Positions 17,374 through 26,085 are shown, counted from the stretch's first letter. The stretch is 64,000 bases of DNA from an archaeon (GCA_021828185.1 JAKASI010000003.1:1-64000); one strand, 5' to 3'. A program made the numbers and translations. Notes: a model not told the origin generated them from the sequence alone.

Positions 17374-18615
17374 GTGCCAGACCTTGCATTGATCAACGCC
17401 GGTGAGCTGGTTACCTGCTGGGGGCCAGGGGAGACCGCGGAGGATAGGCTGGGGGTCATCGAGGGCGGCGCCCTGCTCGTCGACGGCGGGAAGGTGATCT
17501 GGGTCGGGACGACGAAGTCGCTGAGGAGGAAGAGTCTCGGGAAGCCCCGGCGGACGCTCGACGCAGAGGGGAGCCTTGTCACGCCAGGCTTCGTCGACCC
17601 CCATACCCACGCTGTCTTCGCCGGGACCCGGGAGGACGAACTGGAGCGGAAGACGTCGGGAGAGAGCTACACCTCCATCCTCGCCTCGGGTGGAGGTATC
17701 CTCAGGACGATGAGAGAGACGAGCGGTGCGTCTGTCAGCACGATAGCAGGCGAGTCGCGGGGAAGATTGACGCAACTCCTCAGGAACGGGGTGACCACGG
17801 CCGAAGTGAAGACGGGCTATGGCCAGGACTTGGAGAGTGAGCTGAAGATGTTGAAGGTCATCAGCCTCCTCAGAAGGTCCACCGACGTCGAACTCGTCCC
17901 CACCTTCCTCGGCCTTCACGCAAAGCCACCCCAGTCCGGGACAGCCGCGGAGTACACGGATTATGTGGTAGGGAAGGTGCTCCCTGCAATCGCCACGGCC
18001 AAGCCGAAGGCTGCCTTCTGTGACTGCTTCTGCGAGGAGGGGGTCTTCTCTCGAAAGGAGTGCACGAAATACCTTAGGGCGTCCAGGGACCAAGGGTTCA
18101 TGTTGAAGACGCACGCAGACGAATTCGCCGATTCAGGGGGTGCGTCCATGGCGGCTGAGCTCGGGTGTGTTTCTGCCGACCATCTGGGGAAGAGTAGCCA
18201 GTCCGGCATAAGCGAGATGGCACACCGGGGGGTGACCGCAGTCCTGCTTCCTGGGACCTCGCTCTGTTCGAACATCCCGTATGCTGATGCCGCAGGTATT
18301 CTCAAGGCAGGGTGCACCGTCGCCCTCGGTACCGACCTCAGCCCGAATTCTTGGATTGAATCCCCCCAGCTGGTGATGAGCTTGGCCTGCAATGGGATGC
18401 GAATGACCCCCGCCCAGGCGCTGCTCGGACTCACAAAGAACGCTGCCAGGGCCGTTTCCAGAAGTGATTTGGGAAGCCTTGGGCCCGGGTCGGCAGCAGA
18501 TTTTGTCGTCCATTCGTTCTCCGGGTACAGGTTCCTTCCCTATCGCATGGGAGGGAGCTACGTGAAGAGAGTGTTCAAACGGGGGAGAGAGGTGTACAGG
18601 GGCGCGAGTAGCTAG
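17374..18615 (+). CDS. hutI: Imidazolonepropionase
   Basis: It hydrolyses imidazolone propionate to N-formimino-L-glutamate, step three of histidine breakdown. It is a 413-residue amidohydrolase-fold enzyme with metal motif PGFVDPHTHAVFAG near residue 75, the HutI-specific ERKTSGESYTSIL and GGGILRT segments, then KTHADEF and ALGTDLSPN, which supply the other metal and catalytic residues. The start is GTG. Its TAG stop overlaps the stop of hutH, sharing the palindromic CTAG at 18612-18615. Confidence 0.95.
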   Translation: MPDLALINAGELVTCWGPGETAEDRLGVIEGGALLVDGGKVIWVGTTKSLRRKSLGKPRRTLDAEGSLVTPGFVDPHTHAVFAGTREDELERKTSGESYTSILASGGGILRTMRETSGASVSTIAGESRGRLTQLLRNGVTTAEVKTGYGQDLESELKMLKVISLLRRSTDVELVPTFLGLHAKPPQSGTAAEYTDYVVGKVLPAIATAKPKAAFCDCFCEEGVFSRKECTKYLRASRDQGFMLKTHADEFADSGGASMAAELGCVSADHLGKSSQSGISEMAHRGVTAVLLPGTSLCSNIPYADAAGILKAGCTVALGTDLSPNSWIESPQLVMSLACNGMRMTPAQALLGLTKNAARAVSRSDLGSLGPGSAADFVVHSFSGYRFLPYRMGGSYVKRVFKRGREVYRGASS

Positions 18616-20087
18616 GGGAGCTTCCCCGCTAAGATCTCCCTCGCGATGGTCTCGATCTCCTCCCCCTGGGCCCGATCTCCCTTGAGGAGCGGAGAGTTCG
18701 CCCTTACTGTGCCGCACACTTTCCTGGCGTGCCCGGATACGCCGTTCGTGTCGGAGCCCAGGAGGTTCGAAGAGCAGATGAGCTCAATCGCGACGATGTG
18801 GGACACATTGGATGCGACCTGGAGGGCCTTCAACCCGGTGTTCACCCCGTGGCTGGCGTGGTCCTCGATTCCGCCAGACACGCTCGCAGGATAAGAGGAT
18901 TCGGGGTAGACGTTCCTGGCATTGTCGGCGGCCAGGGCGGTGGCGGTGTACTCGAGGATCATCAGCCCAGACTCCAGTCCTGGCCTCCGTGCCATGTACT
19001 TCGAACCCGATGGGGTCTTCGAAAGAACATAGTGAACTCTGGCCAGTGACATCACCCCCAGATACGACAGGGCGAGCGACAGCAGGTCGAGCGCCATGGC
19101 GACGGGCTGGGCGTGGAAGTTGCCGCCGTGAAGCACGGCCCCGTCCTCGAAGAGGATGGGGTTGTCCGAAACGGAGTTCATTTCGTTGACCACTATCTTC
19201 TCGGCGAAGTCTATGGCGTCCTTCAGCGACCCATGGACCTGGGGCCCGCAGCGAATCGAATAGGGGTCCTGCGGCACCGGCTCGGAGCGTATCCTCCGGC
19301 TCCCCTTCAACAGGGAGCGGAGCTCCCTTGCGACCGCTTTCTGCCCGGGGTCGCGCTTCACTCCTGTGAGCCGCTCGTCGAAAGCCTGGGAACAGGCGCC
19401 GAGAGCTTCGGCTGTCAGAGCGAGGGCAGAGTTGGCCGTCCTCAGTAGCGCCACCCCCCGGTGCGTGGCGACGCAGCCGAGCGCAGCAGTGAAGGCTGTG
19501 CCGTTGATGAGCGAAAGCCCCTCCTTCGCTTGAAGCCTGATCGGCCTCAGGCTAGCTGCGGCAAGGGCCTTCCCCGAGTCGACTGCCTTGCCCCTGAACA
19601 AGGCTTTGCCCTCCCCGACCATGGCGAGCGCCATGTGGGCGGACGGGACTAGATCTCCAGAAGCCCCCAGTGATCCGAACTCCGGGACTACGGGGGTTAT
19701 CCCCTTGTTCAGCATTTCGACAATCAGCTCCGCCACTTCCTTCCGCACGGCACTGTTCCCGTTGAGCAGGTTGTTGAGTCGAATCAGCATCGCCGCCCTG
19801 ACCACTTCGGTAGGAAGAGGAGCGCCTACGCCGGCGGAGTGGCTCCTGATCAGGTTGAGCTGAAGCTCCTCGAGATCCTCCTGCCGGACTGCCTTGTCAG
19901 AAAGTGAACCGAAACCAGTGTTGACCCCGTATACCACTTCCCCTCTCTTCACCTTCTCTTCGAGGAGGGCACGGAACTTCTCCATGCGCTTCAGGCTGGC
20001 GGGGGCTGCTTCGACCGGCGCCCGGCCCTCCGCGACTTCTAGGGTGGAGCCGAGGGTGAGAGATTGGCCGTCTGCAACTACGACCAT
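18612..20087 (-). CDS. hutH: Histidine ammonia-lyase
   Basis: It deaminates histidine to urocanate, the entry step of the pathway. Ala142-Ser143-Gly144 within EFGSLGASGDLVPSAH cyclises to the MIO cofactor. YGVNTGFG near residue 53 and the late segments SDNPILFEDG and SGGIEDHASHG complete the family pattern. The 491 residues are normal for a lyase that forms a homotetramer. It starts divergently from the arginase-fold gene; a TATA-like CTTTTATGCG (minus, about 20109-20119) precedes it. Confidence 0.96.
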   Translation of the reverse strand: MVVVADGQSLTLGSTLEVAEGRAPVEAAPASLKRMEKFRALLEEKVKRGEVVYGVNTGFGSLSDKAVRQEDLEELQLNLIRSHSAGVGAPLPTEVVRAAMLIRLNNLLNGNSAVRKEVAELIVEMLNKGITPVVPEFGSLGASGDLVPSAHMALAMVGEGKALFRGKAVDSGKALAAASLRPIRLQAKEGLSLINGTAFTAALGCVATHRGVALLRTANSALALTAEALGACSQAFDERLTGVKRDPGQKAVARELRSLLKGSRRIRSEPVPQDPYSIRCGPQVHGSLKDAIDFAEKIVVNEMNSVSDNPILFEDGAVLHGGNFHAQPVAMALDLLSLALSYLGVMSLARVHYVLSKTPSGSKYMARRPGLESGLMILEYTATALAADNARNVYPESSYPASVSGGIEDHASHGVNTGLKALQVASNVSHIVAIELICSSNLLGSDTNGVSGHARKVCGTVRANSPLLKGDRAQGEEIETIAREILAGKLP

Positions 20088-20106
20088 TGGTGGCGCTCCA
20101 TTTGTC

Positions 20107-20137
20107 CGCGCATAAAAGGGTCACATACCTTTAACTC
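20107..20137. promoter_or_regulatory. Divergent hutH/hutG promoters
   Basis: A minus-strand CTTTTATGCG (20109-20118) serves hutH. A plus-strand ACCTTTAACTC (about 20127-20137) lies about 25 bases before the GTG of the arginase-fold gene. Both predict near-leaderless messages. Confidence 0.5.
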
Positions 20138-20160
20138 GAATCTCCGCGGCTGGACTCTAT

Positions 20161-21105
20161 GTGAGGAAGCCGGCCAGCTATCCGGTACCGAGTTACTCAG
20201 ACCCGAACGACAAGCGCCTAGTGCAGATCGTGCGCCCAGACGAGGTTTCCCAACCCAAGGCAGTCAACATCCTGGGCGTTCCCTTCGACGGGGCGGTTCT
20301 GGGAAGGAAGGGTGCAGCGGGGGGGCCGGGCGCCATCCGCCAGGTCATGGGCGGGTTCTCGAACTACAATGTCGAGCTTGGCGTGGGACTCGAGGACGCC
20401 AACGTCTCCGACCTGGGAGATCTCGTCCTTTACGATGACGACGTGGAGAAAGTGCACTCCCTGGTTGAGATGGAGGTTGGAAAGGAGCTCCGTGACGACT
20501 CCCTCCTTGTAATCCTTGGGGGAGACAACAGCGTCTCTCTTCCAGCGCTCAGGGCCAACGCGAAGAAGTTCGGCAAGCTGGGACTGGTCGTTGTCGATTC
20601 GCACCTCGATCTGAGGGGAGAGCTGAACGGGAAACCGACCAGCGGGTCGTCCTATGGGCTCGCCATAGAAGAGGGCATTTTGGACCCGAGGAACGTCGTC
20701 GAAGTCGGCGCGCATGGGTTTCTGAACGCCAGGGTCTATGTTGACAAAGCGAAAAGACTGGGAGTCAGACTGTTCACCGCAGAGGAGTTGAGCCGCCGGG
20801 GACCCGGAGCGGTCGCCCGGGAAGCATGCGCACTTGCGTCCAGGGGGACGGACGCCGTCTATCTCAGCTTCGACCTGGACGCAGTGGACTTGGCCCAGGT
20901 ATCCGGTGTGAGCGCGCCGAGCGCCGGAGGGATGTGGGCCAGGAACGCCTTCGTCCTGATGTATGAAGTGGCGAAGGTGGCGAAGGTGAAGTGCGCCGAT
21001 TTGGTGGAGCTTGCGCCTGCGCTTGACCCCAGCGGGAAGTCCGAGAGGGTTGCGGCAGGAGCCCTCACTTACCTTATCGCGGGGTTCGTGGCCCGGAACC
21101 GCTGA
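20161..21105 (+). CDS. hutG: Arginase-fold hydrolase, probable formimidoylglutamase
   Basis: This 314-residue ureohydrolase-superfamily protein sits divergently beside hutH, so hydrolysis of N-formimino-glutamate to glutamate and formamide is the likely job. Mn-site motifs are GGDNS (residues 120-124), DSHLD (146-150) and SFDLDAVD (about 236-243). The usual GGDHS/GGGHE metal-ligand His is Asn here, and the last motif lacks the common Pro, so the metal site may differ from arginase. Agmatinase or another amidine substrate is possible but less favoured by context. Confidence 0.75.
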   Translation: MRKPASYPVPSYSDPNDKRLVQIVRPDEVSQPKAVNILGVPFDGAVLGRKGAAGGPGAIRQVMGGFSNYNVELGVGLEDANVSDLGDLVLYDDDVEKVHSLVEMEVGKELRDDSLLVILGGDNSVSLPALRANAKKFGKLGLVVVDSHLDLRGELNGKPTSGSSYGLAIEEGILDPRNVVEVGAHGFLNARVYVDKAKRLGVRLFTAEELSRRGPGAVAREACALASRGTDAVYLSFDLDAVDLAQVSGVSAPSAGGMWARNAFVLMYEVAKVAKVKCADLVELAPALDPSGKSERVAAGALTYLIAGFVARNR

Positions 21106-21163
21106 TTCCTAGAATCCCAGGCTCGTAGCAAGTCTGGCTGCTGCATGTTCTTATTAGAATGAG

Positions 21164-21261
21164 TGCGGTGGCCGGGATTTGAATTCTCGAGTCATTTGCA
21201 TGACTTCCCGAGTTAGTAGCGTGGCAGGCTACTGTCCTGGACCAGGCTAGACGACCACCGC
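21164..21261 (-). tRNA. tRNA-Gly(GCC) with 23-nt T-arm insertion
   Basis: Acceptor GCGGTGG/CCACCGC, D-stem GTCT/GGAC, and anticodon stem GTAGC/GCTAC around CTGCCAC are intact. The T-stem TCGGG/CCCGG is interrupted: 23 bases at 21184-21206 (with the hairpin AGTCAT-GCAA-ATGACT) lie between TCGGG and loop TTCAAAT. Removal gives a 75-nt tRNA. It is best read as an intron at the T-stem/T-loop border, a rare position known from some Thermoproteota. Confidence 0.9.
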
Positions 21262-21312
21262 TCGTTTCAAGTCGCGTCTTCGTGGAGGTTAAAAGGTTGC
21301 GGCCCCGGTTCT

Positions 21313-21642
21313 CTAGCCGACCCTGGTCCCGAGGGAGACCTCCCTGTCAGGAGACAGGAGGGAGAGTTCGGTATCGTTGAACGCGGCCAGCAGCATGCAC
21401 TCTGACATGACCCCGGCCACTGCCTTGGGCTCCAAGTTCACCACGGCCACGACCACCTTCCCTTTGAGCTCCTCCTTGCTGTAGCGATCCTTGATTCCGG
21501 CTGCGCACTGCCTTGTCAGTCCATCCCCGAAGTCGACCGTGAGACGATAGATCGGCTTTCGCGCCGCTGGAACGTCGTCGACGGAGATGACCTTCCCGAC
21601 CTTCATCTCGACCTTGCCGAAGTCAGCCATGGTAATAGACAA
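21313..21642 (-). CDS. CsaA/EMAP-type tRNA-binding domain protein
   Basis: The protein is a single OB-fold tRNA-binding domain of about 105 residues: VEMKVGKVISVDDVPAARKPIYRL, then RQCAAGIKDRYSKEELKGK and VVVAVVNLEP, ending in MSECMLLAA and a short tail. Stand-alone copies resemble CsaA or the C-terminal domain of methionyl-tRNA synthetase and bind tRNA or assist aminoacylation. The start may be the internal ATG at 21630. Confidence 0.88.
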   Translation of the reverse strand: MSITMADFGKVEMKVGKVISVDDVPAARKPIYRLTVDFGDGLTRQCAAGIKDRYSKEELKGKVVVAVVNLEPKAVAGVMSECMLLAAFNDTELSLLSPDREVSLGTRVG

Positions 21643-21708
21643 CTCGAGCTACGGTCGTTGGATTGGAACCAAGGCTTAAAGAATGCTAGCATGCGAGGCG
21701 TCGATTAA

Positions 21709-21811
21709 GGGCTGGTCGTCTAGTCTGGTAGGATACGGCTAAGCGCGTCCAATCCCTTGGCAAAGAAATCCAGACTGGGAGAGGTCGGGGGTTCGAATCC
21801 CCCCCAGTCCA
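21709..21811 (+). tRNA. tRNA-Ala(GGC) with two introns
   Basis: Acceptor GGGCTGG/CCAGTCC keeps the alanine-type G3-U70 pair; D-stem GTCT/GGAT and T-arm GGGGG-TTCGAAT-CCCCC are intact. The anticodon arm only folds if 16 bases (21737-21752) and 13 bases (21763-21775) are removed. This gives stem CTCCC/GGGAG around TTGGCA-T with anticodon GGC and a 74-nt tRNA. The second site is the canonical 37/38 position; the first splits the anticodon stem. Proline (UGG) was considered but does not give a paired stem. Confidence 0.85.
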
Positions 21812-21842
21812 CTTCTCTTGGAGGAGCTGGTCTGCCGGGCGT

Positions 21843-22622
21843 TCATGGGTTCCCGAGATGTATGAGCCTGGCAGAAAGCCCTAGACCGAAGAGCGAAGCC
21901 CCCGCGAGTACCACGATCGGTCCTGCAGGGAGGGCGAGATAGGCCGAGAGCAAGACCCCAATCATGGCGCTCGCCACGCCGAAGGCTCCGCTCAGAAGGG
22001 AGTACTGTGACAGGCTCGAAGAAATGTTGCGGGCGGCAGCAGCAGGGACGATCACCACCGCGCCGACAAGCAGGGTCCCGACCTCCTTAATCCCCACCGC
22101 GACCACCGTGGAGACAAGCAGGAGGTAGACCAGGTTTATCGCGTCCACCTTTACTCCGCTTGACACCGCCAACTCCCTTGAAATCATCGTCAACGCGAGT
22201 TTCCCGTAGATTGCTCGGAGCGCCAAGACGACGACGACCGAGATCGCAGCAGCAGCCACAGCGTCAGCGAGGGTGACCAAGGAGATGTCACCGAATAGGG
22301 CTTCGTACAACTCGACCTGTGGGGTAATCAGTATCCCTACGGCGAGGGCCAGCACAAACAGCACCCCGACAATCGACTCGACAGGGAGCTCTGTTGATTT
22401 CTGCAGATACCAGGTCACTACTGCCGTGGCTGCCAGGAGCACAAAGGCGCCGACAAACGGACTGAAACCGAAGAGAATCCCCAGAGCGAGACCCGGCAAC
22501 GCGACGTGGGACAGGGCGTCCCCGACCAGCGCCATCCGCTTGGATATCATAATCGAGCCGAGGTACCCGGCGGCGAAACCAACAAACCCTCCGACGATCA
22601 GTGCGGGGACTACGTCGCCCAA
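21843..22622 (-). CDS. Metal ABC transporter permease (ZnuB/MntB type)
   Basis: The 259-residue protein, with about eight membrane helices, belongs to the ABC-3 permease family for Zn, Mn or Fe. The GDALSHVALPGLALGILFG block near residue 35 and LLVGAVVIVPAAAAR later are diagnostic. It overlaps the ATPase gene by 13 bases and ends the operon regulator, NiCoT/UreH-like membrane protein, ATPase, permease. No substrate-binding protein gene lies in the operon. The metal cannot be told from sequence. Confidence 0.92.
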   Translation of the reverse strand: MGDVVPALIVGGFVGFAAGYLGSIMISKRMALVGDALSHVALPGLALGILFGFSPFVGAFVLLAATAVVTWYLQKSTELPVESIVGVLFVLALAVGILITPQVELYEALFGDISLVTLADAVAAAAISVVVVLALRAIYGKLALTMISRELAVSSGVKVDAINLVYLLLVSTVVAVGIKEVGTLLVGAVVIVPAAAARNISSSLSQYSLLSGAFGVASAMIGVLLSAYLALPAGPIVVLAGASLFGLGLSARLIHLGNP

Positions 22623-23374
22623 TGTTGCACTTCCTGCTCGGCGACCCGCTCTGCCTGTCGCCCGAGTTGCGCGCCATAGATTATTTCGAGGAGTCTTGTA
22701 TGAGAGACCTTCTTCGATTCCCCGAAGAAGAGCGGCCGCCTGTTCAACGCCAGAACGAAATCCGAATAGTGCATCACGACGTGCATGTTATGGGAAATGA
22801 GAAGCGTGGTGATTCCAAGCTCGTCTTTCAGGTGCCCAAGCCGCTGGTAGATCGGTTCCTCGGCGCCGATGTCCACTCCTGACGTCGGCTCGTCGAAAAG
22901 GAGCACCTCCGGGCGGTCGACGATGGCCCAGGCAATGAGCACACGCTGCAATTCCCCTCCTGAGAGAGACCCGAGCCTCTGCCCGAGGACTTCGCTCTTC
23001 AGACCAACGGAGTCGATGCATTCCCCGTACCCCACTCTGCACTTGAAGGCAAGGAACTCCCTGACCGTGACAGGCAGCTCGGTTGCTATCAGGCTTTGAG
23101 GGACGAACCCTATCCTCGCGCTCCCTCCCCAGCTCACTCTCCCCGAGTGAGGGACGAGGTTCATCAGAGCCCTGAAGAGAGTCGTCTTTCCGCCGCCGTT
23201 CGGTCCCACGATGGCGAGGGTCGTGCCCCGGGGAACCTCGAAGCTGACCTCTTCAAGCAGGGTCTTGCCTGCGAGCTTCACGCCCAGGTCATGGACCGCT
23301 ATCGCAGGCGCACTTCCCCCGGTGGTGACGATGCCAGCCCCTTCGGTATTTCGGTTCCCGTATTTGGCGGCCAA
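22610..23374 (-). CDS. Metal ABC transporter ATPase (ZnuC/MntA type)
   Basis: This 254-residue ABC ATPase has Walker A GPNGGGKTTLFRAL, Q-loop FVPQS, signature LSGGELQRVLIAWAI, Walker B VLLFDEPTSGVD and switch His in LLISHNMHVV. The sequence pattern groups with zinc/manganese importers. Translation appears to start at TTG immediately after the stop of the upstream membrane-protein gene. It works with the permease that follows. Confidence 0.93.
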   Translation of the reverse strand: MAAKYGNRNTEGAGIVTTGGSAPAIAVHDLGVKLAGKTLLEEVSFEVPRGTTLAIVGPNGGGKTTLFRALMNLVPHSGRVSWGGSARIGFVPQSLIATELPVTVREFLAFKCRVGYGECIDSVGLKSEVLGQRLGSLSGGELQRVLIAWAIVDRPEVLLFDEPTSGVDIGAEEPIYQRLGHLKDELGITTLLISHNMHVVMHYSDFVLALNRRPLFFGESKKVSHTRLLEIIYGAQLGRQAERVAEQEVQHWAT

Positions 23375-24289
23375 CTACTGGTTCTTTCCCGGGCTCTTCG
23401 TGATCTCTCTGTAGCCCAAGTAGAGGTTGCCGAACCCTATCACCCCCACGGTCAGCAACACCAGGACCGACGCGACCCCGACCGAACTCAAGTTTGGTAT
23501 GGTGTTTCCCGTGCTTACAGCAAGACTGTCGAGCAGCGGGAAGGCCACGATCAGGCCCCCGATTGCCGAGAACGCCAGTCCTCCCAGGTACAGCGTGCGC
23601 GCGGCGGCAGACCTTCCTACGTACTTTATCTGGTCGATGCTCAATTTCTTGACTCGCATTATGTTGGCGAATGCCGTCCCTATGACCACCTGCATGAGCA
23701 TGGTCCCTAACCCAAAGCAGGTTCCGACCAGCGCGGCAAAGAAGATGTTCGGCATCCGAGGGGCGAGTATGAACACGATGATGCTGGCGTAGGCTCCGAA
23801 CCCCCAGCCTGCGATGAACCCGTGAATGGTGGCCGTCCTCAGGGGGACGGGCTTGACAGGATCGTCAGGACCGTGCATCGGTATCCTCTCAGCCTTCGTG
23901 GTGTGGTGCTCCCTGCCTCCAAACAGCCTATCCAATGGAACGTGGATGTCCGTCCCTTTCAAGAGGTAGTATCCCGCGAGAAGCATGGCCACCCCCACGA
24001 TGACGTAGACATACCCGTCAAGGTTGTATGTCTGGTAAACAGTGGCCAGGCCAGCGAAGCCCAGGGCTGCAAGTATCGACCTTTGAACGGTGAAGCCGCT
24101 CGAGAACATGAAGCCTGCCTTCATGCCTCCCCTGGAGCTGTAGCTCCCGATGGAGTAGCTGAACGTTATGGGCCAAGTGTGCTCGTCGGGGGTCAGTCCG
24201 TGGAGCATCCCCAAGACGAGAGCGATCCCGAGCATTGCCGGGATCGCAAGCCCTTGCGAGGGGTTGAGGAGAGAATTCAGATCAAACAT
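23375..24289 (-). CDS. Polytopic membrane protein, NiCoT/UreH-like metal transporter
   Basis: The 304 residues form about seven membrane helices. The first helix carries GMLHGLTPDEHTWPI, like the His/Asp motif of nickel-cobalt permeases and the UreH/TauE-like group. A cytoplasmic His-rich loop (GGREHHTTKAERIPMHG) may bind metal. It lies between a DtxR-type repressor (8-base overlap) and an ABC metal importer. It may move metal in or out; direction is not clear. Confidence 0.7.
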   Translation of the reverse strand: MFDLNSLLNPSQGLAIPAMLGIALVLGMLHGLTPDEHTWPITFSYSIGSYSSRGGMKAGFMFSSGFTVQRSILAALGFAGLATVYQTYNLDGYVYVIVGVAMLLAGYYLLKGTDIHVPLDRLFGGREHHTTKAERIPMHGPDDPVKPVPLRTATIHGFIAGWGFGAYASIIVFILAPRMPNIFFAALVGTCFGLGTMLMQVVIGTAFANIMRVKKLSIDQIKYVGRSAAARTLYLGGLAFSAIGGLIVAFPLLDSLAVSTGNTIPNLSSVGVASVLVLLTVGVIGFGNLYLGYREITKSPGKNQ

Positions 24290-24698
24290 GACGCCTGCCC
24301 ACCGGTATCGGCCGGCCGTGGGGACACTTCTCGGGGTGACTCATCTTGGCGCAGAGCCTTTCGAGATCTGCTTCGTCTATGGTGTCGCCGATGGACGAAG
24401 ATATCCGGCACGCGACCTCCAGCGGGATGCCATTCCTTGAGAACAGGGTCTCAAGGAGTCTGTGTGCCCTGATTGCTTCATCGTAGCACTCCACCCCCTT
24501 CTTTGAAAGGCGGTACCCGCTAGGGCCCTTCTCGACTAGGCCTTCCCCGCTAAGCTTGTCAAGGAACCCGACTGCCGTGGGCGGCCGCACGTTCATCCTG
24601 CCGGCGACGTCCTTCACCCTGGCAGCCCAGCCGTCAGATGACAGACTGTGCACCGACTCGATGCAGTCATAGTCCCTCCGGCTCAGACTGAATGTCAT
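24282..24698 (-). CDS. DtxR/MntR-family metal-dependent repressor
   Basis: The 138 residues comprise an N-terminal winged helix (about 5-62, with VKDVAGRMNVRPPTAVGFLDKLSGEGLV) and a DtxR-type metal/dimerisation domain (about 65-130) ending in AKMSHPEKCPHGRPIP, where Cys and His serve as metal ligands. It heads the metal-uptake operon and lies 10 bases from a TTAGG/CCTAA operator. It should bind DNA when loaded with Fe or Mn and shut off the operon, including itself. Confidence 0.92.
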   Translation of the reverse strand: MTFSLSRRDYDCIESVHSLSSDGWAARVKDVAGRMNVRPPTAVGFLDKLSGEGLVEKGPSGYRLSKKGVECYDEAIRAHRLLETLFSRNGIPLEVACRISSSIGDTIDEADLERLCAKMSHPEKCPHGRPIPVGRRHV

Positions 24699-24707
24699 TC
24701 TGTCTAT

Positions 24708-24732
24708 CCTAATGCAGTTAGGCAGACCCTAA
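24708..24732. promoter_or_regulatory. DtxR-type operator
   Basis: Three half-sites alternate at 10-base spacing: CCTAA (24708-24712), TTAGG (24718-24722) and CCTAA (24728-24732), each separated by 5 bases. The TTAGG-N5-CCTAA pattern closely matches DtxR/IdeR-type boxes. It sits just upstream of the repressor's ATG and overlaps a TATA-like AATTTAAACC. Confidence 0.75.
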
Positions 24733-24780
24733 TTTAAACCTACCCGCCCGCTCCGCGTGACGGTCCTGCAGCGCTCCGTG

Positions 24781-26085
24781 TCACTGGAGGACGCTTTCTT
24801 CAGGGCTGGAGGGTTTCGGAAGCCGTCCGACGACCCATACCGCAGCGAACAGGAGCACCCCGGACAGGATAAAGGTCGTGTAGTAACCGTCGTACACGGA
24901 TATGAAGCCCGAAGCGAAAGAGCCGACCATCGAAGCGATGCCGACCACCGCCGAGTACACCCCGAGCGCGGCCCCTGCTGACTTGCTCTGGACGGTCGTG
25001 AACATCATCGTGTTCGACGAAGTATAGTAGACGGCGAAGGCCACCCCACCCGCGACCGGGTAGAGCAAGAGCGCAGGGATGGCGAAGAACGGGGAGGCGA
25101 GGACGATGGCTGCGATGCCGATCCCCACGTAGGCCCACCCGCGAACCATGAGGCCCTGAATCGAGGTCGTGATCAGACTGCGAGCCCCCACAAAGTTGCC
25201 GGCGTAGCGGAATGCCGCGGTCTGCACCGCCATCCCTGCAAGTATGACAGCGAAGACCTCTTGATCTGGCATTGAAAAGAGGTGCATCGCGGGGACGAAG
25301 GAGGTGTTGAAGAGCCCGCTCGAGAAATAGAAGAGCAGCGTCGAGATGTAGAAAAGGGGGACGCTTCTCGTTAGGGTCGAGCGGATGCCTCGAAAGGCGC
25401 GCCTGAAGTCCCCAAGGGCCGGAATGGTTACGAAGAAGACCGGGTTAGCCAGGAGACGGGCGAAGAAGCTCGGCCTCCTCGCTGCGACGGTCTCCCTTTC
25501 GAAAACGAAAGACGGTTCCTGGATCAACGCCAGGGACATCGCCGAAGAGGACATTGCGAGCGCCCCCATCGGGACGAACAGGAGGACGAGCTGGTTGGGA
25601 AGGGCGTCGGTCCACACCGTGCTGATGAGGAGGCCGGCAACGTTCCCCACGCTCGAGACCATCGAAAGCCTTGCGAAGGTCCCTGCCCACCTCGACTTGG
25701 GCTCCGTCTCCATAATCAGGAGATTGAGCGGGGTTGCAGATGCTAGAGAAACAAAGGAGATCACCCCATATCTGCCAACTGTCCCTGCAGTCGTGCTGTC
25801 GAAATAGTAGGAGACCAGGGCGACGGCAATCAGTGCGTAGCTCAACGCTATCAGCCCCCTGCGCTTGCGCAGCCTGTCGATGGTCACCCCCCAGAAGAGG
25901 GCGGCCGGGATGCTGATCCCGTTGTAGACTGCAGATGCGAGCCCTCCGTAGATGGTGCCAAGCGCCTGGCCGTTGAGCGCTATCAGGTAGAGCTGCACCA
26001 TCGTCCCCAGTGGGCCCGTGGCTATCGAGACCGGGAAGACGGAGTAGACCCATGCTGTCCTGCTCTTCCCCTTCTCTCCGGACAT
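24781..26085 (-). CDS. MFS transporter
   Basis: A 434-residue protein of about 12 membrane helices, with the major-facilitator loop IDRLRKRRGLIALSYAL after helix 2. The middle loop is long and basic. Helices include LLFVPMGALAMSSSAMSLALI and AAIVLASPFFAIPALLLYPVAGG. The substrate is not predictable. It lies beside the metal operon on the same strand, 83 bases away and upstream of its operator, so it is not obviously part of it. Confidence 0.85.
   Translation of the reverse strand: MSGEKGKSRTAWVYSVFPVSIATGPLGTMVQLYLIALNGQALGTIYGGLASAVYNGISIPAALFWGVTIDRLRKRRGLIALSYALIAVALVSYYFDSTTAGTVGRYGVISFVSLASATPLNLLIMETEPKSRWAGTFARLSMVSSVGNVAGLLISTVWTDALPNQLVLLFVPMGALAMSSSAMSLALIQEPSFVFERETVAARRPSFFARLLANPVFFVTIPALGDFRRAFRGIRSTLTRSVPLFYISTLLFYFSSGLFNTSFVPAMHLFSMPDQEVFAVILAGMAVQTAAFRYAGNFVGARSLITTSIQGLMVRGWAYVGIGIAAIVLASPFFAIPALLLYPVAGGVAFAVYYTSSNTMMFTTVQSKSAGAALGVYSAVVGIASMVGSFASGFISVYDGYYTTFILSGVLLFAAVWVVGRLPKPSSPEESVLQ

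Noticed and set aside
20218..20715. Minus-strand frame opposite hutG
   Set aside because: Shadow frame: the plus strand carries the arginase-fold motifs.
21753..21781. tRNA-Pro(UGG) reading of the 21709-21811 tRNA
   Set aside because: Loop CTTGGCA would leave the anticodon stem unpaired; the alanine reading gives full pairing and the G3-U70 pair.
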